Assembly: GCA_964440735.1 (NCBI GenBank)
Contig: CAYTTK010000072.1
Location: 1 to 13,335 of the forward strand
Origin: CAZBWE01 sp964440735
GTDB lineage: Bacteria > Planctomycetota > Phycisphaerae > Sedimentisphaerales > Anaerobacaceae
Reading direction: 5' to 3'
DNA: 13,335 nt
Position numbers and translations under genes: made by a program. Positions 6,678 to 12,733 of the stretch are shown here, piece by piece. Numbering within the stretch: position 1 is the stretch's first letter; the number at the start of each line of letters is the position of its first letter. The notes under the pieces are model-generated. The model was given only the letters and a program-made list of their open reading frames with translations. It had not been told where the DNA came from and ran no database searches.

Positions 6678-7320
6678 TGAAGGAGTTTGCCTCAGCAATT
6701 GAGGCTTCCATTTCTTTGATAAGCGACTCAATATCTGCTTCGACAGAAATCAGTTCATCCTGCAGGGATGCTATCGCTTGTGCATTTAGATTGTGTTTAA
6801 GAAAAAGAACCTGGTCGCGAAATGCAGTCAGCACAGGACTGATTTTCCCCTCCGCGCGCTTCATGGCGCCAATTAGTTGCGCATATCGTTGTCGGGTAAG
6901 TTTGAGCTTTTTCTCACTTGAACGACGCAGATTATCATTGGAATATTGGCTTAGCTCGGATTCCCATTCATCGAATAAGTCCTCTGCTACTTTCTCGACA
7001 TCGCCGATGTGGCTTTTCACATCCTTTGCTCTCGACTCGCTTTTCTCAAGCTCGGCCTTAAGCTCTTTATACTTTTCTTCAAGCTCACCGCCGTGAAAAT
7101 TCACAACTTGGCCGAATTTTTCCAAGGCCGATTGAAACTGCTCCTTGGCTTCTTCCTGTGCATCACGGGCATCTTCAACTCGCTCCACGAGCAAATCTCT
7201 TTTGTGATAGCCGAACGCCTCCATTGTTCTGTAATAGGTCTTTTGGCAGCTTACTAAAAACGGCATTACGGCGCACAACAGCACCCACAAACATAAATAA
7301 CTTTCTATAGATTTCTTCAT
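6655..7320 (-). CDS. DUF2959-family lipoprotein
   Basis: 221-aa predicted lipoprotein. An N-terminal signal sequence ends in LVSC with the lipid-anchored Cys at position 25. The mature part is a long alpha-helical, coiled-coil-rich protein. It has the DUF2959 signature YYRTMEAFGYHKRDLLVERVEDARDAQEEAKEQF (about 29-62, given here in abbreviated outline: YYRTMEAFGYHKRD then LLVERVEDARDAQ) and ends with helical heptads. Start: the ATG at 7318-7320 is preceded by GGAGGCG seven bases upstream; a GTG five codons earlier overlaps that site and is unlikely. The stop codon lies exactly where the truncated protease sequence begins, and the last residues (GKK) differ from the remnant copy (GKE). Function is unknown; an outer-membrane or periplasmic structural role is inferred. 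Confidence 0.9.
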   Translation of the reverse strand: MKKSIESYLCLWVLLCAVMPFLVSCQKTYYRTMEAFGYHKRDLLVERVEDARDAQEEAKEQFQSALEKFGQVVNFHGGELEEKYKELKAELEKSESRAKDVKSHIGDVEKVAEDLFDEWESELSQYSNDNLRRSSEKKLKLTRQRYAQLIGAMKRAEGKISPVLTAFRDQVLFLKHNLNAQAIASLQDELISVEADIESLIKEMEASIAEANSFIKEMGKK

Positions 7321-7337
7321 ATATATCGCCTCCACTT

Positions 7338-7358
7338 AGGACACAATGGTATTGTCCT
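7338..7358 (-). promoter_or_regulatory. Hairpin in the DUF2959 5' leader
   Basis: AGGAC-(AC)-AAT ... ATTGTCCT forms an eight-base-pair stem with a two-base bulge and a GGT loop (plus-strand reading). It ends about 5 bases before the ribosome-binding GGAGG and about 4 bases after the predicted transcription start. This position suits control of mRNA stability or translation, but no T-run is present. Confidence 0.35.
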
Positions 7359-7368
7359 ACTCATCGAC

Positions 7369-7397
7369 TTTATATAACAACATACTAATTAGGCCAA
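7369..7397 (-). promoter_or_regulatory. Candidate sigma-70 promoter for the DUF2959 gene
   Basis: On the minus strand TTGGCC (7397-7392), a 17-bp spacer, then TATAAA (7374-7369). The -10 box matches five of six consensus bases, the -35 box three of six. Transcription would begin near 7362, leaving a leader of about 40 nt with the hairpin above. Confidence 0.4.
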
Positions 7398-7425
7398 GGA
7401 AAGAGTCTATTCAATAGTTTTTAGA

Positions 7426-7806
7426 TTATATTTCCAGGCCGGACGTATCGCCGCCTTTTTCCTTCAGCTTATTGTAATAGACCTCAAATCTCTCTTTAAG
7501 CGCCGATACAGATTTACTTATGTTGTCTATCTCTGCCCTTATCTTTTTTGCCTCGGTACCCATCATTTCAGCAACTGGAATCTCCTTAATCTTGGCAGCC
7601 AGCTTTTCCAAATCTCCCTTTTTGACCACAATAGCTTCTTTATAGCTCACTGCCATCGACCTTAGCTGATTTGTGTCCATCTTTTCTGCCTCGGTCTTAA
7701 CCTCGCTGATGGCTTTGTTTTCGTCGGCCTTTTGGCTGCATCCGAGTAATACCAGAGAACACAGAGCCAGCAAAAAATAAATAGTGGGGTTCTTTATGGT
7801 TTTCAT
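7426..7806 (-). CDS. Small coiled-coil lipoprotein of unknown function
   Basis: 126-aa predicted lipoprotein. The signal sequence MKTIKNPTIYFLLALCSLVLLGC ends in lipobox LLGC with Cys at 23 (key residues only: the LLGC box). The mature part is charged and helical (SEVKTEAEKMDTNQLRSMA, then KKGDLEKLAAKIKEIPVAEMMG, then heptad-like ISKSVSALKERFEVYYNKLKEKG) and contains no enzyme motif. The start has AAAGGA seven bases before the ATG at 7804-7806. It lies between murA and the DUF2959 lipoprotein on the same strand, with a plausible promoter of its own upstream. The role is unknown; secretion to the outer membrane or periplasm is inferred from the lipobox. It resembles small coiled-coil lipoproteins seen in planctomycetes, but I cannot name a family. 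Confidence 0.8.
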   Translation of the reverse strand: MKTIKNPTIYFLLALCSLVLLGCSQKADENKAISEVKTEAEKMDTNQLRSMAVSYKEAIVVKKGDLEKLAAKIKEIPVAEMMGTEAKKIRAEIDNISKSVSALKERFEVYYNKLKEKGGDTSGLEI

Positions 7807-7829
7807 CTTTTAATCCTTTCAAATATTTT

Positions 7830-7857
7830 ATGATATTACACCCTTTCTTGTCTTCAA
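7830..7857 (-). promoter_or_regulatory. Candidate sigma-70 promoter for the small lipoprotein
   Basis: On the minus strand TTGAAG (7857-7852), a 16-bp spacer, then TATCAT (7835-7830), matching four and five of six consensus bases. The -35 box lies inside the inverted repeat at 7846-7866, so a folded or bound palindrome could affect it. Confidence 0.45.
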
Positions 7858-7866
7858 CAAGAAGAC
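7846..7866. repeat. 21-bp dyad, also found at 12551-12571
   Basis: TCTTGTCTTC, two variable bases (AA here), then CAAGAAGAC. It contains the dyad GTCTTC-AACAA-GAAGAC. A second copy with GC in the variable positions lies at 12551-12571, inside a larger hairpin; the two match at 19 of 21 bases. Neither is followed by a T-run. Confidence 0.6.
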
Positions 7867-7883
7867 ACAGGAGCAAGGTTAAT

Positions 7884-9152
7884 TTATACACTTTCTCGAA
7901 CTATCTTTGCACCAACGGGATTTAATCTTTCTTCAATTTTTTCATAGCCACGGTCGATGTGATAGACCCTGTTGACGGTCGTTGTTCCTTCAGCAGCCAG
8001 CCCGGCTAAAACCAAGGCTGCTGAGGCCCGCAGGTCCGAAGCCATCACCGGTGCAGCTATTAATTTTTTTACGCCTGCTACGATGACAGCCGGACCTTCC
8101 TTTCGCAGATTGGCCGCCATCCGATTTAACTCAGCAACATGCATGAACCTGTCAGGAAAGATTTTTTCGATTATGATACTATTCCCCTCAGCCAGTGACA
8201 GAAGTGCCATAAACTGCGCCTGCAAATCGGTAGGAAACCCCGGATACGGCTGGGTGGTAATATCTGCCGGTTTTATAAAACCATTTCGAGCAATAACACA
8301 CTTGTTATTTTCTTTCTCAACCGTTACCCCGATACTCCTTAATGTTTCTACAACGGCCATCATATCATCAAGCCGACAGTTATTTAGTTGTAACTGCCCT
8401 GCTGTAATAGCAGCAGCGACCATAAACGTACCGGCCTCAATTCTGTCCGGGATTACTTTATGTTCGACCGGCTGCAGCTGCCTGACTCCTTCAACAACCA
8501 GTCGATGTGAGCCGATACCCGTTATCTTCGCCCCCATTTTATTGAGGCAATTTGCCAGGTCAGCTATCTCCGGTTCGCAGGCAGCCGATTCAATAATGGT
8601 TCTGCCCTTTGCCAGAGTTGCAGCAGTGAGCACATTCGCGGTCCCCAGGACAGTCGAGCCAAACGAGCCACCCATAAAGATTTCCTTGCCTCTCAAACCA
8701 TTTTTTGCCTCGGCTATAATATAACCATTTTTAATATGGATTTCTGCACCAAGTTCCCGAAGCCCCCGCAGGTGAATATCAATCGGCCTGTAGCCAATTG
8801 CACAACCACCAGGCAGTGAAACCTCCGCCCTTCCGCAGCGTGCAAGTAACGGGCCGAGTATGCAAATACTGGCCCTCATCCTGCAGACAATTTCATAATC
8901 ACCCACCGGATTATCAATTGTCGTTGAATCTATGCATAAATCACCGTTATGCTCACGGCTTACCTTACAGCCTATTTCACCAAGTAATTGACTACACACT
9001 GAAATATCAGAAAGATGCGGCACCGCCGACAAAACCGATTTGCCGCCGGCTAAAATAGTAGCAGCCATTATCGGCAAAGAGGCGTTCTTTGAGCCGTTTA
9101 TATTCACCGAGCCGGAAAGTCGAGCTGGTCCTTCAATGTGAAATACATCCAT
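7884..9152 (-). CDS. murA: UDP-N-acetylglucosamine 1-carboxyvinyltransferase (MurA)
   Basis: 422 aa, the normal length. The enzyme transfers enolpyruvate from PEP to UDP-GlcNAc, the first committed step of peptidoglycan precursor synthesis in the cytoplasm. Key residues are present: K22 in NGSKNASLP, the Arg pair near 91-93 (CRMRAS), catalytic Cys117 in LPGGCAIGYRP (Cys115 of E. coli, the fosfomycin target), the PDRIEAGTF motif at 235-243, D309 in YPGFPTDLQAQ (D305 of E. coli), and R401 in DRGYEKIEERL. A Cys rather than Asp at the active site suggests fosfomycin sensitivity. The start has AAGGA nine bases before the ATG at 9150-9152. It is transcribed divergently from the CPBP gene through a shared 78-bp promoter region and is followed by two lipoprotein genes. 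Planctomycetes do make peptidoglycan, so the gene is expected. Confidence 0.97.
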   Translation of the reverse strand: MDVFHIEGPARLSGSVNINGSKNASLPIMAATILAGGKSVLSAVPHLSDISVCSQLLGEIGCKVSREHNGDLCIDSTTIDNPVGDYEIVCRMRASICILGPLLARCGRAEVSLPGGCAIGYRPIDIHLRGLRELGAEIHIKNGYIIAEAKNGLRGKEIFMGGSFGSTVLGTANVLTAATLAKGRTIIESAACEPEIADLANCLNKMGAKITGIGSHRLVVEGVRQLQPVEHKVIPDRIEAGTFMVAAAITAGQLQLNNCRLDDMMAVVETLRSIGVTVEKENNKCVIARNGFIKPADITTQPYPGFPTDLQAQFMALLSLAEGNSIIIEKIFPDRFMHVAELNRMAANLRKEGPAVIVAGVKKLIAAPVMASDLRASAALVLAGLAAEGTTTVNRVYHIDRGYEKIEERLNPVGAKIVRESV

Positions 9153-9164
9153 AATCCATTATCC

Positions 9165-9193
9165 TTGAAAAGTTATAGTTAATGTAATATAAA
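9165..9193 (+). promoter_or_regulatory. Promoter for the CPBP protease gene
   Basis: TTGAAA (9165-9170), a 17-bp spacer, then TATAAA (9188-9193): five of six consensus bases in both boxes and ideal spacing. Transcription would begin near 9200, giving a leader of about 30 nt before the ATG at 9231. Confidence 0.6.
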
Positions 9194-9209
9194 AAGGCCT
9201 TAGTTTCAA
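9181..9209 (-). promoter_or_regulatory. Promoter for murA, overlapping the divergent promoter
   Basis: On the minus strand TTGAAA (9209-9204), a 17-bp spacer, then TACATT (9186-9181, four of six). Its -10 box lies within the spacer of the plus-strand promoter. The two -35 boxes form the inverted repeat CCTTGAAA ... TTTCAAGG. Start near 9174. Confidence 0.5.
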
Positions 9210-9230
9210 GGTTCGGAAAAAACTACAGCA

Positions 9231-10088
9231 ATGAATATTTTTGAGATTATCAAGCAATTCGATAAACTGATAAACCTGCCGGATGCCATCATCTACCTGA
9301 CAGGAATGATATTATTAGCTTTTTGGCTGCTTAAAACATCACTGGGCAGAAATGCTTTAGCGGATTCATCTCCTCGCCGAAATAATATGCCCCGTTATCT
9401 TCCATTTATTGCATTGCTCACATGGTTTGGGGGAGTCCCTATTGCTTTTTCAATCACGACAATCCTCCTGCCGGATTTATCAGAATCCCAAAAAGCTCTC
9501 CTGGAAAATCTTGTTTTCTGTATCGGTGCAGTAATAATAATAGGCATAATCATTTATGTAGCCAGAGACTCTTTTGCCCGCAGATTGAAAGGTTTCGGCC
9601 TGGATATAAAAACAATCCCGAAAGATCTCTTCTTTGCTTTCGTGAACTTACTGTCGGTTTGGCCTTTGATATTTGCTGCGATGATTATCACGATATTCTT
9701 CGGCAAAATTATCCTGGGGCGGGATTTTTACTTAGAGCAACATGAGGCGCTAAAAACGATAACAGCATATCCACAACTATTATTGAGAGTTTTTATAATT
9801 GTCACAACGGTTATAGTAGGGCCTGTGCTTGAAGAGATGCTTTTTCGCGGCTTGTTACAAACAATGATGCGTTCCTTTTTCGAATCCCGAAACAGGATTT
9901 GGCTGGCAATTTTAATAAGTTCCGGATTATTCGCGATGGTTCACGCCAACGCAGGACACTGGCCGGCTCTATTTATGTTGGCGCTATGTCTGGGTTATTC
10001 GTATGAAAAGAGCGGCTCATTGCTCCGCCCCATCTTTATTCATTCACTCTTCAACTCGGTTGCTATAATAATGGTCTTGAGCCAATAA
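9231..10088 (+). CDS. CPBP-family intramembrane metalloprotease
   Basis: 285-aa polytopic membrane protein with about seven or eight hydrophobic segments. It carries the three motifs of the CPBP (CAAX protease / Abi, Rce1-like) family. Motif 1 is VLEEMLFRG with E201, E202 and R206, motif 2 is FAMVHAN with F234 and H238, and motif 3 is FIHSLFN with H271 and N275. Together they form the intramembrane metal site, so the enzyme looks intact. Substrates of bacterial members are mostly unknown; bacteriocin immunity and prenyl-protein processing are known in relatives. No CAAX-type or peptide substrate gene is adjacent. The ATG at 9231 lacks a strong ribosome site (nearest GGA is 13 bases away). It is divergent from murA and converges with the epimerase gene. 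Confidence 0.92.
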   Translation: MNIFEIIKQFDKLINLPDAIIYLTGMILLAFWLLKTSLGRNALADSSPRRNNMPRYLPFIALLTWFGGVPIAFSITTILLPDLSESQKALLENLVFCIGAVIIIGIIIYVARDSFARRLKGFGLDIKTIPKDLFFAFVNLLSVWPLIFAAMIITIFFGKIILGRDFYLEQHEALKTITAYPQLLLRVFIIVTTVIVGPVLEEMLFRGLLQTMMRSFFESRNRIWLAILISSGLFAMVHANAGHWPALFMLALCLGYSYEKSGSLLRPIFIHSLFNSVAIIMVLSQ

Positions 10089-10174
10089 CTCCCGTAGGTG
10101 GTTTAGCAGACTTCACCGAAAACTACCCCAATATCACATGATAATGCAATCACATTAGTATTATCTTAAGGTGA
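10089..10174. other. Short convergent gap, probable shared terminator region
   Basis: The CPBP and epimerase genes end 86 bp apart on opposite strands. The gap holds TAATG-CAATCA-CATTA near 10142-10157 and an interrupted GTAG...CTAC pairing near 10094-10124. These are weak stem-loops without a clean T-run, so termination here is inferred from gene orientation rather than seen. Confidence 0.3.
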
Positions 10175-11026
10175 TTAGGCCGCGGCCTGCCACTGTTCTC
10201 TAATAAACTTGAGTCCTTCGGTATAGACCTCATCAAGGCTGGGAGAGAAATCTCGCCAGACTTTGGTGGTTGCAGCCAGGTCAGGCATTGCCCGCCCAAA
10301 TGCTTCAATCACCAGCCACCCGTCGTAACCGCCTGACCGTAGTGCCCTGAACGTGCCGGGCCAATCGACGTGCCCCTTGCCCGGTGTGCCTCGGTCATTC
10401 TCGCTGATGTGCATGTGCTTAATCGCATCAATGTATTGACTAATGCAGCCGACCGGGTCTTTCTCTTCTATATTGGCGTGAAAGGTGTCGAACAAAACGC
10501 CGACATTAGGCCGATTGATTCGCTTAATGTAGTTTACTGTATCGGCCATTGTATTAAGGAAGTAGCATTCGAAGCGGTTAAGAAATTCTACGGCCAGTGT
10601 TATGTTGGCTTTAGCTGCGTACTCAGCGGCCTGACGGTGCACCTCGGCTGCACGCTGCTTTTCCTCTTCTGTGGGACCCTCGCCGGTGAATACACCAAGC
10701 GGCTGATAGATAGGACCGCACAGCACAGTGCTGCCGACCGCCGCCGAGCAATCGATGGCCCACTTAAGGTACTCTGCCGCCCCTTTACGATGTCGGGCAT
10801 CGGCGCTGACAGGGCTATGCTCCTCATCTGGAATGACCGTCACGGATGTGCAGCCCAATCCATCGTCTTTAATCGCCTTACCAACTTTTTTAAAGTGTGC
10901 GGCATCGCCTGCGAATATGGGTATCTCTACTCCGTCGTAACCGGCCTTTTTGAGCTTCTCCAGCAGGGGAAAATGCTCTTCTGTGAAATGCGCCGTCCAT
11001 AATAACACATCAAATCCAACTTTCAT
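10175..11026 (-). CDS. Sugar (phosphate) isomerase/epimerase, D-tagatose 3-epimerase type
   Basis: 283-aa TIM-barrel protein of the AP-endonuclease-2 / xylose-isomerase-like superfamily. The four metal ligands of the ketose 3-epimerases are in place: E147 (AVEFLNR), D180 (VLFDTFHAN), H206 (MHISEND) and E241 (VIEAFG). E153, H183 and R212, which hold the sugar in D-tagatose 3-epimerase, are also present. The spacing matches that enzyme throughout with a constant offset of five. A C-3 epimerase of free ketoses is therefore the best guess; a related hydroxypyruvate isomerase or inosose activity cannot be excluded. The start has AGGAGAT six bases before the ATG at 11024-11026. It follows tRNA-Pro by 66 bp on the same strand and converges with the CPBP gene. 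Confidence 0.88.
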   Translation of the reverse strand: MKVGFDVLLWTAHFTEEHFPLLEKLKKAGYDGVEIPIFAGDAAHFKKVGKAIKDDGLGCTSVTVIPDEEHSPVSADARHRKGAAEYLKWAIDCSAAVGSTVLCGPIYQPLGVFTGEGPTEEEKQRAAEVHRQAAEYAAKANITLAVEFLNRFECYFLNTMADTVNYIKRINRPNVGVLFDTFHANIEEKDPVGCISQYIDAIKHMHISENDRGTPGKGHVDWPGTFRALRSGGYDGWLVIEAFGRAMPDLAATTKVWRDFSPSLDEVYTEGLKFIREQWQAAA

Positions 11027-11092
11027 TAGTGTATCTCCTGTTACTTATTAAGTCATTTTTTTATCCATAGTCAGCGTAATAAATTACCATAA

Positions 11093-11167
11093 TCGGGGTG
11101 ACTGGATTTGAACCAGCGGCCTCCTGCTCCCAAAGCAGGCGCTCTTGCCAAACTGAGCTACACCCCG
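11093..11167 (-). tRNA. tRNA-Pro (TGG)
   Basis: Complete 75-nt tRNA on the minus strand. The acceptor stem CGGGGTG pairs with CACCCCG, followed by discriminator A. The anticodon arm CCTGC-TTTGGGA-GCAGG gives anticodon TGG. The T arm is CTGG-TTCAAAT-CCAG. CCA is not encoded. It sits upstream of the epimerase gene on the same strand. Confidence 0.96.
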
Positions 11168-11197
11168 TATAAAGAAAACAATACTTTTCAAAAAGCC

Positions 11198-11226
11198 ATT
11201 CTACACCAAGCATATCAATATTGCAA
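11198..11226 (-). promoter_or_regulatory. Candidate promoter for tRNA-Pro
   Basis: On the minus strand TTGCAA (11226-11221), a 17-bp spacer, then TAGAAT (11203-11198, five of six). Transcription would begin near 11191, about 24 nt before the tRNA. Confidence 0.55.
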
Positions 11227-11284
11227 TAGAATCGTATTTGGGGCTTCTGAGCCGTCGAATTACTCGATTTTCCTCAAAAAAGAC

Positions 11285-11313
11285 TTGCATATTTGTTACT
11301 TTTAGGATAAAAT
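11285..11313 (+). promoter_or_regulatory. Candidate promoter for the HTH/two-TM protein
   Basis: TTGCAT (11285-11290), a 17-bp spacer, then TAAAAT (11308-11313, five of six). The -35 box is poor and the region is A/T-rich, with other possible boxes (for example near TTTTGTATAAAA at 11331), so the exact site is uncertain. Confidence 0.35.
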
Positions 11314-11389
11314 TCATTATCAGAACTGTATTTTGTATAAAAGAAAATCTGTAGTGAGCACACTGTTAGCTCGTTGGAGAAAAGTGAAT

Positions 11390-12460
11390 ATGGCTGGCTT
11401 GTTTTATTCATTACAGGACGCTATCGCGAAACTCAATAAAACAGAGAACCAAATAAAAGAGCTAATCAAACAGGGTAAGTTGCGAGAGTTTCGAGATGGC
11501 TCGAATTTACTGTTTAAGGTCAGTGAGGTCGAAGCTTTGGCAGCCGATGAAGGTGTTCCAATCAAAATAGAAGATGCAGAGAAGCCCCTGGAGCCGGAGC
11601 AGCCAATAGAACCGGCAGGGGCAAGAGAGCCGGAACCACCACCAAAGGTAGAAGAGGTTCCAGAGACGGAAAAGGCGGCAGAGGAGGAGATCTCGTTGGC
11701 ATCGGATACCGTGGTTCCAGCCGAAGAAGGCGGGTTAACCGAAGCCGACACCGCCCTTACCAGTGAAGGAATCAGCGTTCTCGGCGAAACCGACAAGGAT
11801 TACCAGATAACAGATGACACCATGGCAGAGACAATGGACACAACAGGGGGTATAGACGCACCTGGTACAACTGGTACAGCACCGGGAGCATCTTCTTTGG
11901 AAGAGATTGAAGAAGATGTGAACCTGGATACATTCGGCAGCGGCTCAGGCCTTTTGGACCTTTCGTTGCAGGCTGATGACACTTCCCTCGGTGGTATTCT
12001 TGACGAAATTTATACAGCTGAGGGCGACGAAGGCCAAGAAGAGCCAGTTAAAGCCGGCTCAGCTGTTGAAATGGTCGCTGAGGCAGAGCAAATGCTACCG
12101 GAAGATGAACTGGCTGCACCAGAGCCGGCTCAAGAAGTGCCGGTAATGGCTCAATCTTATGTCGAGTCTGCACCAGATGTCCTAAGCAATGCCCTCGGAA
12201 TGCTGTTGTTCCTGCCTCTGTTGGCACTTCTTTATACAGCAGTCGTGGCTGTGGCAGGGCAAAGAGGAGTGATGCCCTCTATCCTGGCAGCAATACAGGG
12301 CTTAATATGGTATATTGCGATAGGGACTCTCGTAGTAGCAGGCTCGGTAGTCGGCTCCGCTTTTTGGCTCAGCGGCAGCTCTGGCACACTGCTCAAAAAA
12401 TCGCCAAAGCCGAAAAAAGCGAAAACAAAGAAAACCCCGGCTCCAGAAACAACCGAGTAA
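11390..12460 (+). CDS. HTH protein with acidic linker, two membrane helices and Lys-rich tail
   Basis: 356 aa. Residues 1-52 form a MerR/excisionase-type helix-turn-helix (MAGLFYSLQDAIAKLNKTE, then IKELIKQGKLREFRDG, then LLFKVSEVEAL). A long acidic, Pro/Glu-rich linker (about 60-265) follows. In it lies a conserved-looking patch, LDTFGSGSGLLDLSLQADD then TSLGGILDEIY, which I associate with phycisphaeral HTH proteins. Two membrane helices (about 267-290 and 303-326) come next, then a basic tail (KKSPKPKKAKTKK). With two helices, both the HTH and the tail should face the cytoplasm. I chose the ATG at 11390 because the HTH begins there and GGAG lies ten bases upstream; a TTG frame extension to 11333 adds unrelated residues. 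The function is unknown; a membrane-bound DNA-binding or scaffold protein is inferred. Confidence 0.85.
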   Translation: MAGLFYSLQDAIAKLNKTENQIKELIKQGKLREFRDGSNLLFKVSEVEALAADEGVPIKIEDAEKPLEPEQPIEPAGAREPEPPPKVEEVPETEKAAEEEISLASDTVVPAEEGGLTEADTALTSEGISVLGETDKDYQITDDTMAETMDTTGGIDAPGTTGTAPGASSLEEIEEDVNLDTFGSGSGLLDLSLQADDTSLGGILDEIYTAEGDEGQEEPVKAGSAVEMVAEAEQMLPEDELAAPEPAQEVPVMAQSYVESAPDVLSNALGMLLFLPLLALLYTAVVAVAGQRGVMPSILAAIQGLIWYIAIGTLVVAGSVVGSAFWLSGSSGTLLKKSPKPKKAKTKKTPAPETTE

Positions 12461-12733
12461 AAACTATCCCCAATGCGTCGCTTTTTCGCAAAGCTCAGGA
12501 TAATTTTGAGCCAATAAAGACTTTGGCCCTGAACAAATTGTCGCCCCCACTCTTGTCTTCGCCAAGAAGACGTGGGGGCGACGTAGAAAAGTAAGGGTCT
12601 GTATGGTGAAAGAATCTCAAAATCCATTTGCCGACCTTTGTCCTCCAACAATTACCAAATCCCATCCATTCTCCGCAGTGGCTTTGCTGCGAAGGATGAA
12701 TCTCTTCTTGCGAAATGATGAAAGGACGTAAAC
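12461..12733. other. 273-bp gap with a strong hairpin
   Basis: No gene is seen between the HTH protein and the ThuA gene. The gap holds the long hairpin at 12540-12582 and a weaker 13-bp imperfect stem near 12668-12703 (CCGCAG...CTGCG core). It ends with the ThuA ribosome site AAAGGAC. I find no convincing promoter for the ThuA gene, which must be either here or upstream of the HTH gene. Confidence 0.5.
12540..12582. repeat. Long nested hairpin enclosing the 21-bp dyad
   Basis: GTCGCCCCCAC pairs perfectly with GTGGGGGCGAC (11 bp, GC-rich). Inside, after a four-base TCTT bulge, GTCTTC pairs with GAAGAC around a GCCAA loop. It lies 79 bp downstream of the HTH gene. No T-run follows on either strand, so it is not a standard intrinsic terminator. 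It could be a dispersed palindromic repeat or an mRNA-protecting structure. Confidence 0.7.

Noticed and set aside
7972..8724. Long plus-strand open frame of 250 codons opposite murA
   Set aside because: murA is certain on the minus strand, and the opposite frame has no recognisable domain or start signal.
12540..12582. Intrinsic terminator for the HTH gene
   Set aside because: The stem is strong, but no run of T follows on either strand, so I list it as a hairpin of unknown role.
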